From positions 45,990,068 through 46,054,067 of the forward strand of contig CM072808.1 in the NCBI GenBank assembly GCA_037013495.1: 64,000 bases of DNA, in the 5' to 3' direction. The translations under genes were made by a program, and so were the position numbers. Shown piece by piece: positions 32,415 through 45,900 of the stretch. Source of the stretch: Hippophae tibetana. Its lineage: Eukaryota; Streptophyta; Magnoliopsida; Rosales; Elaeagnaceae. Positions within the stretch are counted from its first letter, which is position 1. Each line of letters opens with the position of its first letter. The notes beneath the pieces are model-generated. The model did not search any database. It was not told the origin of the DNA and saw only the letters and a program-made list of their open reading frames with translations.

Positions 32415-32500
32415 TAACTCTTGTTTTCATTTGAAGGGATACGGAAAAAACCAAAGCACATAGCTTAGAAAAACACACAACTTCTAGTATAGTAATATCT

Positions 32501-35500
32501 TCTATCCATAAATCCTAACCAGTAATTATGTACCCAATAATCATGAGCAATTAATAATCCCTTCAAATTTATTAGTTGGTCTTATGAATAAAATAGAGTT
32601 AAACCATTTTTTATAATAAGTCAAAATTGGACATCATCTGTGTATGAATGTAGATGGTTCACCATTACCATAAGAGTATTAAGGTTTAAGCAAAAATGAG
32701 GTATAACGAGTGTAACAAGAGAAAATGAATAAATAGAAAGACCGTGGTGGACTCATTGAATTCATGTATAATAATTATAACTCTCAAACCAATTGAGAAT
32801 ATTGAAAGTTTAAATATTTGTCTACATCAATTAATTATACTGATAAAAAAGAAGATGAATATATGAATAATACAATATTATTATAAGGAAAATTATCTTT
32901 AATATATATGAGTTATAGAATAGAAATTAACAATTAACGTTAAACAACCAGCCCCCAATTTGGTATTAAGGCATGGGAGTATTAACATAATATGAATAGA
33001 AAAGATAACACTATTAGATTTATGTATATAAATGATATTAATCATAATATCTAGAGATATTATGACATTTTTTACAAATCTTAAAGATATAAGTGAAGAT
33101 ATGCTAAACACTAGAGACATTTTAGAGAAATATCCTTTTATATTGTAGTATAAATTTGATTTCTTTATATATATATATATAAGTTTCAATATATGATGAC
33201 GTTATGTTCTATGGTTTTTCGTCACGTTTTTTTCTTTTTGATGTTTTTAGAAAAAAAAATGTATTTTTTATTTATACACATAAATAAATATCATAATATT
33301 TCTAAAATAAATATACTTTTATTTATACATATATATATATATATATATATAAATATCAAAATATTTTTTAAATAAATATACTTTTTATAATTATAAATAA
33401 AAAATGTGAATAACCAATGAACATTAGATTAGTTATTATCCTCTTTTATTATTATATTATTTTTTACATATAAATAAATATCAAAATATCTTTAAAATAA
33501 ACACATTACTTATTTAAGAGCCGTTGCTACTTTTGATCATTCTCCTCGTGCTCTTATTTTTTCTTTTCTTTCATTGTTTTTTTCCTTTTTACTATATATA
33601 TTTTTCTTTTATTTTTTCTAATATATACTAATAAATATCTAAATATTTTTCATAAATAATAATTATATAATTTATATTCGATAATTTTATTTGTATTGAC
33701 TTTATATTATTAATCTTAAATACTAATTGTATTCAATATCAATTAAAAAAATAATCAATTAATACTCGTTACTTAGAAGTAAAAAATGTTTATAAAAATA
33801 CTTGTTAAGTTTAATTAAACCTTGTCTATCATGTCAAGTTCACATGTGTGGTAATATTATATTTTATTTATTTATTAAATGAAGTATCACTTATATTTAA
33901 ATTGTATGATATTATTATAAAGTGTCACACTTATTGATACTCATAAAAATAATTATTATTTTGCATATATTTTTCACTAAAATACTAAATGAATTAACTA
34001 TTTGTTAATGAAATAATTATTATTGTATATTTATTTTTCATTAAAGTAATAAATAAATTAATTATCTATTTTTGAAAGTATTTTTTTATATATTCATATA
34101 AAAAAATTAAATTAATTTTTTATTTTGTCATAGTAAAAGAAACTTAAAAAAAATATTTAAAAATTTTTTTATTTTATTTATTTTATAAAATTAATAAATT
34201 TAAAGCAATAATATCTATTAATGATTAATTATTATTATTGTATATATGCATGAGTACAAAATTAGTTATAATTAAAAAAGAAAAATCTAGCAACGATATA
34301 CAAGAAAACTAAGGTTTTTTATAGATAGATTGATAGTATTTTGGTAATTCAAAAATCATTGTAACTAAATTTATTGGTGTTTAGATGAAATTTATATTTA
34401 TAAATATATGTATAAATTTAATATGGTTTGAAATTTGGAGGCATGAGTCTCAATATCCAGTTTGTAAATTACATACTTTTTGTTATCTTAAAATAAATAT
34501 ATCTCGATGGGTTAATAAAGTAGTTGTAACATCTTATCTCAGTTTTAAGAATATATTTTTTTTATAGAAAAAATGTACTTATAAAAGTTTAAAAAATTAA
34601 ATGTTTATTATAATAACGTGGATAAAAAATGAAAGTATTTTTAAAGGAAGTAATAGTACACAATATGCACTAATTTTTATGAAGTCGTTTTAAATAATTA
34701 AATATAAAAAATTATATAAAATTTCTTCCTTTCTTTTTTTCTAATATTTTTTACCATTTAAATGCGAACATGGGATATGGGTGTAAAGCGGTCAAATATA
34801 AGAAGGGAGGCTTGAACTTTATATCTTAGGGTGAAACGTTAGTTATTTTATTTATATAAAAAATATTATTTAATTTTTTAAGTTTGATAAGATAATATTT
34901 AATCTTTTATTTGTAAAAATGATAGTAAAAACGATATTTAATAATTTTAAATTTATTTAAAAATAAATAAAAAGTATCAAAAATATTTTAATCATAACAT
35001 GAAATAAAAAATGATAATATCATCATCATTAATATTTATAATTTTTTTGGTTCAATAAAATTCTTTTTATGGCTATTTTTAAAAATAAAATTAATGAATA
35101 ATTTTTTATAAGTAAAATAATAATAAGTACTTTTTTAAAGTTAAAGAACTAAGTAATATTTTTACTCAAAAAAAATAACCATCCTGATATATTTTTTCAT
35201 ATATTTTAACAATATATAATATTTTTATAATATTTCTATAAATAATCATATTACTCGACTTATTTATTTTTGAACTAAACCTAAAAATATAAAGCGAGTG
35301 GTGGAATTAGGAATTGACGTTAAATATTCGGGGATATTTATATTATTTTATTTTAATTTTAGATACATTTATATAATAATCGTCGATAATAGTTTTTTCA
35401 TAGCTTAAACACATTTATTATTTTTTAATATTTATTTAAAAATATATTTAATTTTAAAAAATTAAATTTTAATATAATTCTTACTATAATGTATTTAAAA

Positions 35501-36905
35501 TATTGATAATAATTTTTATTCTTTAATTATTTAATACATATTTCAAAATAAAATAAAATATATAAAAATAATAATAAAAAAATTTAATCTAATTATTTCA
35601 AGTATTGTGTTATATATATGTGTGTAAATAATATCAATATATTTATGTTTTAATTAACCACATTTTTGGTATTGAAATAACCATTCATATCCAATGACTC
35701 ATCGATTATGATTATTTTCTTAAATAAAGATCATATTTTTGTAACTAATTTCAGTTTCATCTACATTTAAAATGTTCATCCCTAAGTGAAATTAATCTCA
35801 TTATTTTTGAAATTAAACATTTTAATTTTATCATTTTTGATTTGAGTATAATTAGTCACAAATATTTTAAGAAATAGCTAAATAAATCCAAATCATATTT
35901 TTCACAAAACAAAACAATACATGTACGATATTCTTCTCTATGTATATTAGATGTATTTTAATCTTTTGGTATAAAATGAATCTATAATATCCTTAAAAAT
36001 GATATTTCAAATCAAAGATTTTTTAACAGTAAAAAACAGGAGATTTTAAACATTTCTTTATAAATCAAGAACTAAGGTAAGATATATTAGGTAATAAAAA
36101 TAACAATCTATTAAATTAAAAGATATGTGGTATGATATAATACATGATTGGTACGAGTACAAAAGTAAATATCCTAATATTTTTGTATTATATAATGAAA
36201 TTATATAACGTGATGATTATGTAAAAAGTTTAAAAAAATAATCGAAGAATAAAAAGTGATTCAGTAGAAAACAACTTTTAAATACATATTTGTCTTTAAA
36301 TTTTGTTTATATTATAAAATTTTCAATTAAATTTTAATTTTATATTAATAATATACTTAACATTAAATATAGGATACTAATGTATTAATATGAAAATATG
36401 TATAAATAAATAGATATTATTAAATTATCAAATTATTTAAATGATAAGAAATTTTTAATTTAAAATATTAAATTATTCCATTTATATACCTTAGTCAAGA
36501 AGCTACAAATGCGACTTCTTTTTAGAATAATGAACTTTTCATCAATTTGCCTTCACCCCGTTACCTTTGTTACTTTGTGAGCAGAGCCAAACATTATTCG
36601 GATCTAGACTTAGCGGAGTTGTTATTGCTATTGCTATTTGCTACTTACTGGCCAAGCATATAAAATAAGAAAAATATGTAGTACAAATAATAATAGACGG
36701 TCTGGTCATTCTTGTCTACCACGTTGTGCGTAGTTTAAGGTTTTACGCACCCTTTGCGTACTACCTCGAAATCTAGAATATCAAAATCTCAAAATCTTCG
36801 ACACACGATCAAAGTTCAAACTCATTTCTCTCCTCTCTATCTATTCTCAAAACTCTCTCTGAATTCTTATACCCCAGGTTTCAGCTATCTCCGAGTTCAT
36901 CTACC
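32501..36905. other. AT-rich intergenic region leading to the DRP3 promoter
   Basis: Mostly A/T-rich DNA with no gene. (TA)n tracts lie at about 33168-33181 and 33328-33351, and an AAATAAATATCA-AATAT unit recurs three times between 33278 and 33505. From about 36540 composition becomes normal. A CATATAAAATA stretch at about 36657-36667 is a candidate TATA box for the gene starting at 36906, followed by a C/T-rich leader at 36820-36860. Confidence 0.55.
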
Positions 36906-39900
36906 ATGGCGGAAGAGCCAGTAGTAGCACTTCCCAAATCTACAGTTTCGACTTCTTCGTATGCTGCTCCTTTAGGAAACTCCGTAATCCCTATGGTGAA
37001 CAAGCTTCAAGACATATTTGCTCAGCTCGGTAGCCAATCCACCATTGAGCTCCCTCAGGTTGCTGTTGTTGGCAGCCAGAGTAGCGGCAAGTCTAGTGTT
37101 CTTGAGGCCCTCGTCGGACGAGACTTCTTGCCCAGAGGTCCTGAAATCTGTACTCGCCGACCTCTTGTGCTTCAGCTGCTTCAGACTAAGAAGAAGTCTG
37201 ACGGACCTGAAGAGGAGTGGGGCGAGTTCCTTCATTTGCCTGGAAAGCGATTCTTTGATTTCGCTGAGATTCGCAGGGAAATTCAGGTTAGGTCTTCTCG
37301 GATCCATTGTTGTTTTTTCGTTGATTTGTATAGAAATGTGGTGAAATTTTTAAGTTAAATTGTCTAGTTTTTTGTGGGAATTTGTTATAAATAATATGTT
37401 TTTCAGCCTTGTTGTTTAAGACTCACGATTGTATCAATAGCAATCTTCAGCATTCTTTGATATGGTGCATACACAGATTTAGATTTACGAGGAACTGTGA
37501 TAGGGGAAGACGAGATTAAGTTGTATTTTTCAAATTAGCTTGGAGATCAGGGAGCAAGATTTAGGTTAACTCTAGACCTTTTAGTAGGTTAAATTAATGA
37601 TTCAATGCATCGTCTCAACCTCCACACTGAATGGTTCATTGGGTCTGTCTGCTAATAAGGGCTTTAGTGGTAAACTGCTTCTGTCTCCAGAATAAGGTTT
37701 CATAATCACTGCCATCACCACGGTTAATTGCACTAGAATTTATTATAATGCTCACTTTTGCGAGAGAATATTTTGTTAAAGCGAGTTCATCATTTAGTAC
37801 TAGTGACTGTGGTCTTCGGGCTTGGGACTGTGGGATATCTATTTTTGGTTGTCATTGCTTTTCAAATGAAGTGTAGATGCAGAATGCGGTATTTTGAGAA
37901 AAAAAATGATTTTGTCAATTTTTTGGTATTTTGTGGAAAGTCCCTTTTTTAATTGATAGTTTCTTATTCAACAGGCTGAGACAGATAGAGAGGCAGGAGG
38001 GAATAAAGGTGTATCAGACAAGCAGATACGTTTGAAGATATTCTCACCCAATGTTCTTGATATCACATTAGTTGATCTACCTGGCATAACAAAGGTTCCT
38101 GTTGGTGACCAGCCATCTGATATTGAAGCACGAATCAGGACAATGATTATGTCTTACATCAAAGTGCCGACATGTTTAATTCTAGCTGTTACACCAGCAA
38201 ATTCCGATTTAGCTAATTCAGATGCTCTTCAGATTGCTGGAAATGCTGACCCCGATGGTAAATTCTTTTAATGCCCAACTTTGACAGTTATACTATCTAT
38301 ATTTTCAAATTTAAAATTTTGTTAACGATGTGAATTAATTCCTTTTGACAGGTGTAAGAACCATAGGAGTTATCACGAAGGTGCAGTTTATCTCTTTCTC
38401 AACCATTAATAATGAAGTTCAGAAGACGTTGAGTTAATCATGATGAGGCTTTGACCTTTCTTTCTTGTGTGACCACAGTTGGATATTATGGACAGAGGTA
38501 CTGATGCCCGTAATCTGTTGCTTGGGAAAGTGATTCCACTTCGACTTGGTTATATTGGTGTTGTTAATCGTAGTCAAGAGGTAATTGTAAATAGTTTGGG
38601 ACGAATCATTTGATGCTTTCATTTAAGCAGGCTGAGCATAAGAAGTTATATTCCCCCCATTGTAAATTTTGCTAGTGGTACTTTATTCGATTGATTAATA
38701 CACTTTTTTTCCCTCATGCATAGATTTATCATAACAAATTTAATTTTTTATTCGGCTTTTATTGTCCACTAGCTTTCTTAAAAGCCACATTTATTTCATA
38801 TATTACCCTTTCGTTACTTATAAATTTTCAAGCACATTTTTTTGGTTATTTTTCAATATGAGTGCATAATCACTAAGGAATAATTAAGATGCAACTTTGG
38901 TATTTTATGATTCTGCAAGTTTGATTAAATGTAATGAACGAGATGTATAAAGTTTTGAGTTTCAGTTATCAATAGTTGATATGGTAAATACAGAGTTCAT
39001 ATATTATCATAATATTTCTATAGAATGCTGACAGTAACTGCTGGAATGCACACTTATGAGTTATGACTATGTATCTCACTTATTTATTAACGGGATATCC
39101 TACTCTCAAAGTAGGCAGTCTAATTTCTTGGTTCAATATTACTGTTTTAACAGGATATTATGTACAGCAGGAGTATTAAAGATGCACTTGTAGCTGAGGA
39201 GAATTTTTTCCGTAGCCGCCCTGTATGATTATACTTTGCCTTCAAATATTTTAGTCTTGGCCAGGAACATTCTGTAAAGTCTTTATGATTGTTTCTCTTG
39301 TGTTTTTACGTAGGTGTATAATGGTATAGCTGATCGCTGTGGAGTTCCTCGGTTGGCTAAGAAATTAAACCAGGTTGAGTGATTGTTTCATTTTGTCTTG
39401 TAAACCTCATAAAGTTGAGTGCAATACTTCTTTGTTGGTCGTTGTTTTACAGTTGACTGTCACATGCTATCTTATACTTAAGGAACTAATCTGTTGCCTG
39501 TTGGTAATGATACCCACACCCACAGAAGCTCCAAAAGCCACCCTTGCATGCTGGATGTGGTACAAGAGTCCCTCTCATTCTCTCCATTAATTTCTCCATG
39601 CCCTCAGCATGGTCAGTCTGCCCTGCCTACCCATCTCTCTATAGATTGGGCTGCCGTGGAAGTCCACTTGTTGGAAAACCACTGTGTGAGCGATTGGTAC
39701 ACAATGTGATATGGGCCAACTTGTTGGCTCTAACATCACTTGTCAGGCATTCGATACAAAAGACTAGCATATTGGATGAAAATAACTGCACCATATAAGC
39801 CCCAAAAACTCACCTATGCCTACATGATCTGGGACAAGAAATTGTTATAGTTAGAGTGATGTATTGCTTGCTTCAGTTGGATTTTGACTGAATGGTCACT

Positions 39901-42900
39901 AATCATTTAATTATCATCCTTTTTTCCATGTGGGTTGCATCGAACTTTGTTTTGATTATTTTGACATATTTCTTCGTCAACCTTTCAGATGTGAATTGTT
40001 ACAGCCATAAATTTCTTACGAAATTGATGTTTTTTCCCCTTCCAGATTTTAGTAAAACATATCAAGGCAGTACTTCCTGGGCTCAAGTCACGCATAAGCT
40101 CAGCACTTATATCTGTTGCCAAGGAGCATGCTAGCTATGGGGAAATTACAGAATCTAAGGTATGACTGTTTTTTAGTTAAATTGGTATTAGTTATTAACT
40201 GAGTTACATAATCAAATGCGAGGTTGACATAGTTATATTTTATTTGTGTAACCAGCAAGAGCTAGCTGGATACACCTTGGTTCATCTTTTGCTGTTGTAT
40301 TGGATATTTTAAATAGGGCATCATGAGATTCAAATTGAGCATATCTTCTCAAATCATAGTCTAAATTTGCTAGATCTATATTTACGAGTATGTTTGCAGG
40401 TTTGGTCTATGTGACTTATGAGGGGAGTTATTGATAGTGTGGTAAAAGGTGGTTTTGAGGCTATAGCCTCTGATGGCAAAAGAAGGTTGTGCCTTTTTTT
40501 TCTTCCCGAAGTGCGTATCTTGAATCGTGAAAGCCTTGAGACACTAGCCTCAAATAATTTCTCTCTTTTTAGTTGGGTCAAGGGTTAGCCATTAAAACCT
40601 GACATGATTGCGTAAAGGTTTAAAATGTGTCAGAAGTGAGAAAAACTCCTAAAAATATCAAAATCTCATGCACAAAGCCAACTAAGGTTGCTTTCTTTTT
40701 GTTATTTCTGTGATCTGTGATTGCTTCCCTTCCCTCGCTGTCTCCTGCTCCAGTAGCTCCAAATTTGAAAATCAGCAGCAGCTTCTTGCCTTTGTTTTCT
40801 ATAACTGTTTTTCATATTTTTCATTTTTTAATGCCGTCTTTTATTCACCGTATTGGTGATTGTAGTGTTGCTTAGATATCTTATAGTTATTTTGACTGGT
40901 TGTTTGCTGTCATTTATTTGGTAGTTGCTTGTTTTGTTGGGGATAAGTTCTTAGACTTGTTTAAGTTTTCTTGAGTGGCTTTAAACTCTTGCTTGGTGCA
41001 TTTGAGCAAATGAACTACTTTAATTGGCTTGTTTTATTGTTATTTCCATGCTTAATTGCTCATTAGATTCATAATTTCTCTATTTATGTAAGTTTAAGGT
41101 TTGTTTGAAGCACAGTTCTTACGCCTCGCTTCTTCAGCTGTTACTTAAAATATCATTTTACAACATTGGTCATTGAAAATAATTGTTTTGAAAACAGTGA
41201 AGATGAGAAGTATAGCTTCAATGAAGTTTGAGATCAGAATATGCTTGAGGATGTTTAGGTTTGGGTGGTTGCAACCGCCTATGTAAATAGATGCATGGCT
41301 GATTGCAAGGGTCAGTATTATGTGACTTATGTCTGACTTTTACTTTGGGAAAGGAGCCTACTGTATATAAAATAGAGGTTGTGGGAAAAGTTGGTCATGC
41401 TCTTAGAGATATACTCCAATTTACCCTATGGAGTTTCCTGTTCAATAGCTGGACCAACCATTCCACCAGGCTCAGGGATCCTGAGATGTGCCTTTACAAG
41501 GGACAGTCCTAAGAGCCCCCTCATTGCTTCTCATTTACACGGCACAAGCAGAACTGTTACATAAGTTATCTGAACATTAGGGCTACCCTGATGCTGCCAC
41601 TTGGCCATCATAGCTAGAAGATGATCCTAACGCAGGTTTAGAAGCTATTTTTTGGGGTTCATTCTAAATGGTTTTAAATGGAACTAGTTAAATTGATAGT
41701 TTTTTTCATTTTCATTTTTTATTTTTATTATATCCAATTGTTTATAGAAATTGGAATCTCTTTTATTTTTATGCTTGAACATTTCAGCTACGGGCTGATT
41801 TCTTGAACTATTTTTCTTATATAGGCTGGTCAGGGAGCTCTCCTACTGAACATCCTTACCAAGTATTCTGAAGGTATATATACTGCCATCTTTAACGTCT
41901 TAATTAATGATTTGAAGCACATATATATACTGTCATCTTTAATGTCTTAATTAATGTTGTGAAGCGCATCCTTCATGTTGTACGACACTTTGTTTTTGTA
42001 TACTGGAAACAGCTTTTTCATCAATGGTGGAGGGGAAAAATGAAGAAATGTCAACTTCTGAGCTGTCTGGTGGAGCAAGAATCCACTATATTTTTCAAAA
42101 TATTTTTGTGAAGAGTTTAGAGGTTAGTGTTCTTAATACAAGTTTGTTTTTCGACCACTGGTTAAATTTTGATTTGCTGGAATAGTTGTTCCTTGTAGTT
42201 ATGTGACATTTTACCTGTGTTTATGGTTGTTTTCTAATGATAAATGGGAGGAACATCTGAATGGTCTTCAACAATTCATTTGGTGTACCTTCATTTTTCT
42301 TGTAATTCTTTTCTCTATTTTTTTATAAGGTCAATAACATCTGAGTGGTTGCTTTTTAAAAAATCTTTCATTTTTTATCACTTCCTAAAATTGGTATTGG
42401 GCTTGTTGTGCAGGAAGTAGATCCATGTGAAGACTTGACTGACGAAGATATTCGCACTGCCATTCAAAATGCAACTGGCCCCAAATCTGCATTGTTTGTT
42501 CCAGAAGTAGGTTATCATTTCATCTATTTTCTAGTGTTTTTTATAACGGAGAACTAAAATATTTATGATTTCCTTAACCCAGTTTGGTTGACTGGAATGG
42601 AATGAAATCAGAATTGATTTATTCTAATTTTATGTTTGGATGGGTTGAAAAGTGAAAATGGAATGAAATCGATTCCTAAAAGAGAAGGAATCAGAATTCC
42701 TTCTCCCCTTTAGGGATCATGATTTCATTTCCACCTTAATTTTTTTTTCAATTTTACCCAAACTTCAAATATAACCCTAAACTTTAAACACTAAATCCTA
42801 AATCCCTAAACCTTAACCCATAAATATAACCTTAAACTCCAAATCTCAAATCCCAAAACCTAAAACCCTATTTAGAAAAATAATAATTTTAACCAGAAAT

Positions 42901-45900
42901 CTTAACCCACAAATATAACTCTAAACCCCAAATTCCAAAACCCTAAACCCTATTTAGAAAAATAATAATTTTGACCATAAACCTTAACCCACAAATATAA
43001 CCTTAAACCCTAAATTCTAAACCACAAAACCCTAAATCCTAAACCTCAAAACCCTAAGCTATATTTAGAAAAATAATAATTTTAATAATATATTTTATTT
43101 TTAAATAATAATTATTTAGAAAAATAATTGTTTCAATAATGTATTTTGTCTTATGAAAAAATAATAATTAAATGATATTATTTAAACTTTACTAAACATA
43201 GGGGTATTAAAGTAATATACAATGCTTTCTATTCCATTCCATTTGTGAACCAAACACTATAATACTGATTGTTTCGGTGATTCCAGTAGTCAAACTAAAC
43301 AAAATTGTTTCCTTTCCGATTCCATTCTGTGAACCAAACGTCACCTAAGTGTTGCTTTCTAATACTGCCATGTTTTGATGACTTTCGAAAACAGGGCATT
43401 CTTTTTTTTTTTCCCCACGAAAACTGTCAAAATCTACCCTGTTTGTGCAAACAAAAAGTAGTTTTCGGAATAGGGTCTCTGTTTTTTATTCCCATCCCTA
43501 TCAATAATACTTTCATTAAGACCAAAACAAGTTTATGTTATCAACCCCCCCAGAAAAAAAAAGAAAAAGAAAAACCACACACCACAAAAAAAAAAAAACA
43601 CCAAAAGCGAATATCTAAAAGAATTCAATTGCAGCTATGACATTCTGAATTAAGGTGACAGCTATATATGTATTTGATTATCATATTTGCTATTTTGCTT
43701 ATATTAACTTCCTTACAAATAGGTACCTTTTGAAGTCCTTGTTAGGAGGCAAATAGCTCGTCTGCTTGATCCAAGTCTTCAGTGTGCTAGGTTCATATAT
43801 GATGAATTAATGAAGGTAGACTTTACTCAAATTCCCTCTGTTTATATAGTAAGCTCAAATTGATTTTCATTTTTTTTAATTTTCAGATCAGTCATCGCTG
43901 TCTAGTTAATGAAATGCAAAGGTTTCCTGTCCTGAGAAAGCGTATGGATGAAGTAGTTGGGAACTTTCTGCGGGAAGGCCTAGAACCCTCAGAGACAATG
44001 ATTGCACACCTCATTGAGATGGAGGTACATTTACTTTCCACTTCATGATGATGAATAATGATCTGCTGGAAAACCTTAATTGTGATCAGATTGTCCTGTA
44101 TTTTGATAAAAATACTTAATAGTGTTTTGATATGGCTCTTTTTTTTTACTTGAACCTTTCTCATTGGTTAGCTTCTTTAGCTGTGGACTTCTCATAGTTA
44201 TGAAAAACTTTCTACACCATGTTTGTTACACATTAGTAAAGACTTGATTGTATAATTTTTGTACAGTCATGTATTTAGCTGTAAAATGAGACTAAATTGT
44301 ACAGAAAAAAAATTTAAACGGTTATGTAGAAATTTAGTATTAGTAATAGATGTAGATCTAAACTGTACTTGATACTTAGTAAATTACGCTTCTTGATTTT
44401 TTCTTTCATCGTAACTTAAAAATATTTTTTTATTTTTAAAATTTAAGAAAAATATAAAAAAATTAAATATTGATTTAAATAATTTATTATGATAAAACTA
44501 TTTTGATAGGTAACAAAACTACAAAAAAAAATTAAATACAATTTTAAATATAAACTATTTTATAAAAATATTTATTATCAATTTTATCTAACTATATTAT
44601 GCAAGTTGTCACCAAACACTGTACGGAATAATTATAATACAATTCAATACATTTTATTTCATACAATTAAATTTAACCTATTTAATACGATGCACCAAAC
44701 ATGCCCTTAAGGACCTGTATTGGGTGTGGCAATGAAAATTCAGTTTGAGATATCGCCTCAAGTAAAAAGGAAAGAAAAGAAACAAAAGAAAAAGAAAAAC
44801 TAGGCTTACAACTTTAAGCGCTTGAACATCTAGCAGTATGAGACATTGAAACATACAGCTCATAGATGCCTGATACATGTGTGATCTTGATTGGATTGTC
44901 TTAGGTTCAACTGGAAGTCTTAATCAATGGGAAAAAAAAGGAAAAAGTAAAGTGAAAAGAAGACGAAGAAGATTATAAGAGGCTTAGATAAGAAAGAAAT
45001 GCCATTTTTTTATAGGAAACTAAATGTTCATTTCAATATATAGAAGAAAATATACAATGTGTACCAGAGAAGAAAGACATACCCTGGGGCCCACTGCATT
45101 AAAAACTCAGTTTGTGGTCCTCTTCTTCCAACCCGAGGTGAAGGATAGAAACATGCTATATTTGAAAGAAGAGTAATGAGATTATTCTTTTGATGAGCAT
45201 GTTAGTTTATAATTTATTGATATTGGTTGACTGAATAGACATGTATATTATGAATATAACAATTACCAAGTCATCTATAACTTTTTTATAATTTATATGA
45301 ATATTATGCTTATAGCTTTATACCGGGAAACCCTTCAGGCATTTACACCTTTAAAAGCATTTATACCACTTACACTTTTTCGTAATTTATAGCCTTATGC
45401 TTATAGTAACTAGTGGCCCATGCTATAGTCTTTGTCTATTTGACTGAGTAACTAATATATATGGATATTTACCCTGTGCAATTTCATTGTGTTAAACTTA
45501 TTTCAACTTTCACTGGTCAACTAAAAATTCAAAAGTTTCTCCATCTTCTCTTAGATTAACTAGAATTGATTTGATAATTATAGTAGATATTTGACACAGA
45601 CACTTTCTCTCTCCCCCTTCCTCTCCCTCTGTTTTGGTGGTGGTGGTTGGGGGGTGGGAGGTGGACAAAAAATGGAGAAAATTTATTCAATTAAAATAAA
45701 GATTAACCAAGAGAACTAGTAGTCCTCCCAAAGTCTTAAATTACAATAGAAAGCAACCATCATGAAAGAAAAGCCACTTCAAAACCCAAATAAAATGTTA
45801 TAAGCAAAATTACTTCTGTAAATTTTCTAAGGGTTCTTCTATTGCTAGTCTTTATTGGAAATAGAGTTTTCTAATTGATCCACTTTTAGTTTGTGATTTA

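Larger units (their letters stand above)
28250..32500 (+). mobile_element. Decayed endogenous pararetrovirus (Caulimoviridae-like) insertion
   Basis: Remains of a plant pararetrovirus on the plus strand. Reverse transcriptase and RNase H pieces are readable at about 29740-30766, and a basic region with Cys residues like a coat-protein zinc knuckle lies at 28538-28790. After the RNase H the frame ends at 30764-30766 and no integrase follows; no LTRs were found. This argues for a pararetrovirus rather than a Ty3/gypsy element. All frames are broken by many stops and at least one frameshift, so the copy is an inert fossil. The edges are uncertain by a kilobase or more. Confidence 0.65.

Noticed and set aside
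36972..37307. Minus-strand and alternative-frame ORFs over DRP3 exon 1
   Set aside because: They are shadows of the real exon, which carries the conserved GTPase motifs in the plus-strand frame starting at 36906.
39490..39800. Gene-like, more GC-rich frames inside DRP3 intron 6 (39374-40045)
   Set aside because: Overlapping open frames in several phases, no recognisable domain and no splice support. Probably an old repeat in the intron.
41300..41570. Open frames in DRP3 intron 7
   Set aside because: Short, overlapping in different frames and without recognisable protein content; the flanking DRP3 exons join in frame without them.
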